From an uncultured Ignavibacteria bacterium (GTDB taxonomy: Bacteria > Bacteroidota > Ignavibacteria > Tepidaquicellales > Tepidaquicellaceae): a stretch of DNA of 6,946 nucleotides. Made by a program: the position numbers and the translations under genes. Every line of letters begins with the position of its first letter. Within the stretch, counting starts at the first letter, position 1. Below the pieces are notes generated by a model that ran no database searches, was not told the DNA's origin, and saw only the letters and a list, made by a program, of their open reading frames with translations. The DNA is taken from positions 1 through 6,946 of the forward strand of contig CALEVL010000237.1 of assembly GCA_937924675.1 (NCBI GenBank), given 5' to 3'. Of the stretch, positions 4,638-6,946 are shown piece by piece.

Positions 4638-6946
4638 CTATTCTGACAAAGCAATTTCAACTGCCTGGTCCATTGTCAGGGATCTGCCCTTTTCCATCAA
4701 AATTGAAAACTCGTCATCACCCAATTTTGATTTTAGCCTTGAATAAATTTCTTCATTTTCCAGAATACTTTCTTCAGTCTCAATTACTCCAAGATCTTCT
4801 TTGATCTTTCTTGAGGAGCAAAATAGAAGAAGTGATTTTTTATAGTCGAATAAAAGTTCAGCTGCATGACTTAATTTGGAAAAACAACCGGCGACAGTTC
4901 TCTTATCATGAAATTCAATTTTGATCATTAAGCATTCTTCAATGAATGATTTTGCCTTCTCCAAATTTCCGAGTTTTAGTTCTATATTTCCCAAATTAAA
5001 CAGTGCATTGCCAACACCGTATTTGTAATTTGCTTTTCGCATTAAACTCAAGCCGTCATTTATTAATGTTCTTGCTTTTTCGAGATTCTTAAGATTCACT
5101 TCTATCAAACCATACAGTATATAACAGTATGCAATATTCATATTATTGCCCAGTTGTCTGAATATAAGAAGGCTTTCTTCAAGATACTCGTTTGCTTTTG
5201 TATAATCACTCGGTTGACTCCCGGCAAGATTATGTTCAACTATTGCAAGATTATACAATGTCAGTGCTATCGGACGTTTTTCATTATTCTCTCTCAGCAG
5301 ATCTAAATTTTCAAGCATCAGTGATCTGGCATTTTCATATTCATTAAGATAGAGTGAGATGTTTGAAAGACTGTTAATGACAGAAGTAATTCCGGTTTTT
5401 CTATTTATTTCTTTTCTGATTTCAAGACATTTTTCATAATAAGCTCTTGCTTTCATAAAGTTGCCTTTAATGCTCTCAATCTCTCCTATCGCCCAGAGAC
5501 TGTTTGAAATTTTAGATCTGTCATTGATTGCTAATCTCAGCATAAGACACTCTTCATGTAAACTTTCTGCAATTTTATATTTACCGCTGTTTTTGTTTAT
5601 CATTCCGGCTGTATATAAGATATCAGCCTTAACACCGTCAGGAATTTGATCAATATATTTAAATGAAATTTCATTCCATTTTGCCATAGATGAAAAGTCT
5701 CCTTTGATATCCCAGAAAGTGTCTAAAGCAACTGCCAGTCTCACTCCTTCTTCTTTGTCATGCAGATTTTCAAATTCAGAAAGTGCCTTGTAAATATTAT
5801 TGATATCTGTATCAATCAACCTCAAACTTTCTATCTGATTTTTCCCGGTAATATCTTTAAGATTATTAAGGGCAAATTCTTTGAAAAAGCGAAAATGGTT
5901 TTTTATAAGATTTTCAGATTCTCCGGATACTTCCAATTTTTCGTTACCATACTGTCTGATTGTTTCAAGCATTTTATATCTCTCATTGATATCGTCATAC
6001 ATAATTACTGACTTTTCTACGAGCTGACTCATCAGGTCAAGTATTTCCGTATCTGAAATTATCCCGTCACTGCAAATTTTTTCAGCAGCTTCCAATGACC
6101 AGCTGCCATTGAAAACAGATAATCTTACCAAAAGTAATTTCTCGTTTTCAGAAAGCAGATCATAGCTCCAGTCAATAAGCGCTTTGAGTGTTTGCTGGCG
6201 GGGTAAAGCAGTTCTTACTCCGCCTGAGAGTAATCTAAAACTGTTTTCTAATCTTTCATTAATCTTTTCAACTGACAAAGCTTTGATTCTTGCTGCCGCA
6301 AGTTCAATGGCAAGAGGAATTCCGTCAAGACGACTGCATATTTCTGCAAGTGCAGGTGCATTGTTGTTGTTAACCCGGAATTCCGGATTTACAGATAAAG
6401 CCCTTTCAATAAACAATCGTACTGAAGCATATTGCGTAAGTATTTCAGCTGTTTCCTGCATTGCAGGATCAGGGTAAGAAAGTGCAGGGACTCTGTATAT
6501 CTGTTCTCCCGGACAATTAAGAGCTTCACGGCTGGTTGAAATTATCTTCAGCTTTTGACACTTTCTTAATAATAGCTCACATAAATTTGCGCATTCATTT
6601 ATCAAATGCTCGCAATTGTCAAATAACAACAGCATCTCCTTGTCTTTGAGAAAATCTGTTAATGTTTCAGTAGTTGATTTCCCCTGCTCCTCCTTAATTT
6701 TCAGGGAGTTCAACACTGTTTCAGGAATCCACTCCGGATCTGAAACAGGAGCAAGCTCAATTACGAAAACTCCGTTTGGAAAATCATCTATCAAATCAGC
6801 TCCGACCTGTATGGAAAGTCTTGTCTTCCCTGTTCCACCCGGACCAAGTAAAGTAACCAGTCTTGATTTTTGCAGGCTACTTTTTATTTCCGGAATTTCT
6901 ATATCTCTTCCAATGAAACTTGTTAACTGAACGGGAATATTATTTG
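4638..6946 (-). CDS. STAND (NB-ARC-like) ATPase with TPR array, N-terminus beyond window
   Basis: The frame runs open from the right edge to TAG at 4640-4638: 768 visible residues, numbered here from the edge. It opens with NNIPVQLTSFIGR (1-13), the usual entry to this class of ATPase. Then come Walker A GPGGTGKT (34-41), Walker B LLLFDN (105-110), the sensor-like STSRE (136-140), GIPLA (208-212) and a winged-helix-like stretch LPRQQTLKALIDWSYDLLSE (247-266). About residues 440-720 hold some seven TPR-like helical pairs, for example ALFNLGNIELKLGNLEKAKSFIEECL. The C-terminus GRSLTMDQAVEIAL is common in the family. Such proteins are ATP-driven signalling switches: the TPRs sense a partner or ligand, the ATPase oligomerises, and an N-terminal domain gives the output. 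In relatives that domain is often an adenylate/guanylate cyclase or an OmpR-type DNA-binding domain; here it is off the window. An internal TTG at 6794 could be mistaken for the start but would delete Walker A. Codon use is visibly more AT-rich than in the other two genes. Confidence 0.93.
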   Translation of the reverse strand, partial: NNIPVQLTSFIGRDIEIPEIKSSLQKSRLVTLLGPGGTGKTRLSIQVGADLIDDFPNGVFVIELAPVSDPEWIPETVLNSLKIKEEQGKSTTETLTDFLKDKEMLLLFDNCEHLINECANLCELLLRKCQKLKIISTSREALNCPGEQIYRVPALSYPDPAMQETAEILTQYASVRLFIERALSVNPEFRVNNNNAPALAEICSRLDGIPLAIELAAARIKALSVEKINERLENSFRLLSGGVRTALPRQQTLKALIDWSYDLLSENEKLLLVRLSVFNGSWSLEAAEKICSDGIISDTEILDLMSQLVEKSVIMYDDINERYKMLETIRQYGNEKLEVSGESENLIKNHFRFFKEFALNNLKDITGKNQIESLRLIDTDINNIYKALSEFENLHDKEEGVRLAVALDTFWDIKGDFSSMAKWNEISFKYIDQIPDGVKADILYTAGMINKNSGKYKIAESLHEECLMLRLAINDRSKISNSLWAIGEIESIKGNFMKARAYYEKCLEIRKEINRKTGITSVINSLSNISLYLNEYENARSLMLENLDLLRENNEKRPIALTLYNLAIVEHNLAGSQPSDYTKANEYLEESLLIFRQLGNNMNIAYCYILYGLIEVNLKNLEKARTLINDGLSLMRKANYKYGVGNALFNLGNIELKLGNLEKAKSFIEECLMIKIEFHDKRTVAGCFSKLSHAAELLFDYKKSLLLFCSSRKIKEDLGVIETEESILENEEIYSRLKSKLGDDEFSILMEKGRSLTMDQAVEIALSE

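Noticed and set aside
4564..4746. Short plus-strand open frame after the sulfatase
   Set aside because: It runs through the terminator hairpin and is antisense to the end of the STAND gene.
4638..6794. Treating TTG 6794 as the true start of the STAND gene
   Set aside because: The frame stays open upstream and encodes the Walker A motif GPGGTGKT, so the gene begins outside the window.

Overview
The window reads as bacterial chromosome from the Bacteroidota/Ignavibacteriota (FCB) branch. Most likely it is an Ignavibacteria-like organism, though the sequence does not fix the species. Three signs point there. (1) The leftmost gene carries a type IX secretion (T9SS) C-terminal sorting domain with the NYPNPFNPSTT signature. 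(2) The sulfatase is preceded by a -10 region that fits both TATAAT and the Bacteroidota TAnnTTTG element, and it has no Shine-Dalgarno sequence. (3) Base composition is moderately AT-rich, with a very AT-rich regulator gene.

Layout: 1-1511 (minus) is a secreted T9SS cargo protein, complete at its N-terminus but cut at the left edge, probably a few tens of codons before its end. 1512-2140 is a 629-bp divergent intergenic region. It holds the likely promoter and ribosome binding site of the secreted protein, an imperfect hairpin, a conspicuous GC-rich block built on a 43-bp tandem repeat, and then the AT-rich promoter region of the sulfatase. 2141-4528 (plus) is a complete 795-aa formylglycine-type arylsulfatase with all the expected active-site residues and no export signal. 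4593-4628 is a strong intrinsic terminator. 4638-6946 (minus) is the C-terminal 768 residues of a large STAND-class (NB-ARC-like) ATPase with a TPR array. Its N-terminal output domain lies beyond the right edge.

How the genes relate: no operon is visible. The secreted protein and the sulfatase diverge; the sulfatase and the STAND protein converge on the terminator. The sulfatase would release sulfate from sulfate esters in the cytoplasm and needs a formylglycine-generating maturase that is not in the window. The STAND protein belongs to a class of signalling ATPases, but nothing here proves that it controls the sulfatase. The least explained part is the GC-rich 43-bp repeat block in the divergent spacer; the genes themselves fall in recognisable families. 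I do not see a clear new multi-gene system in this window.
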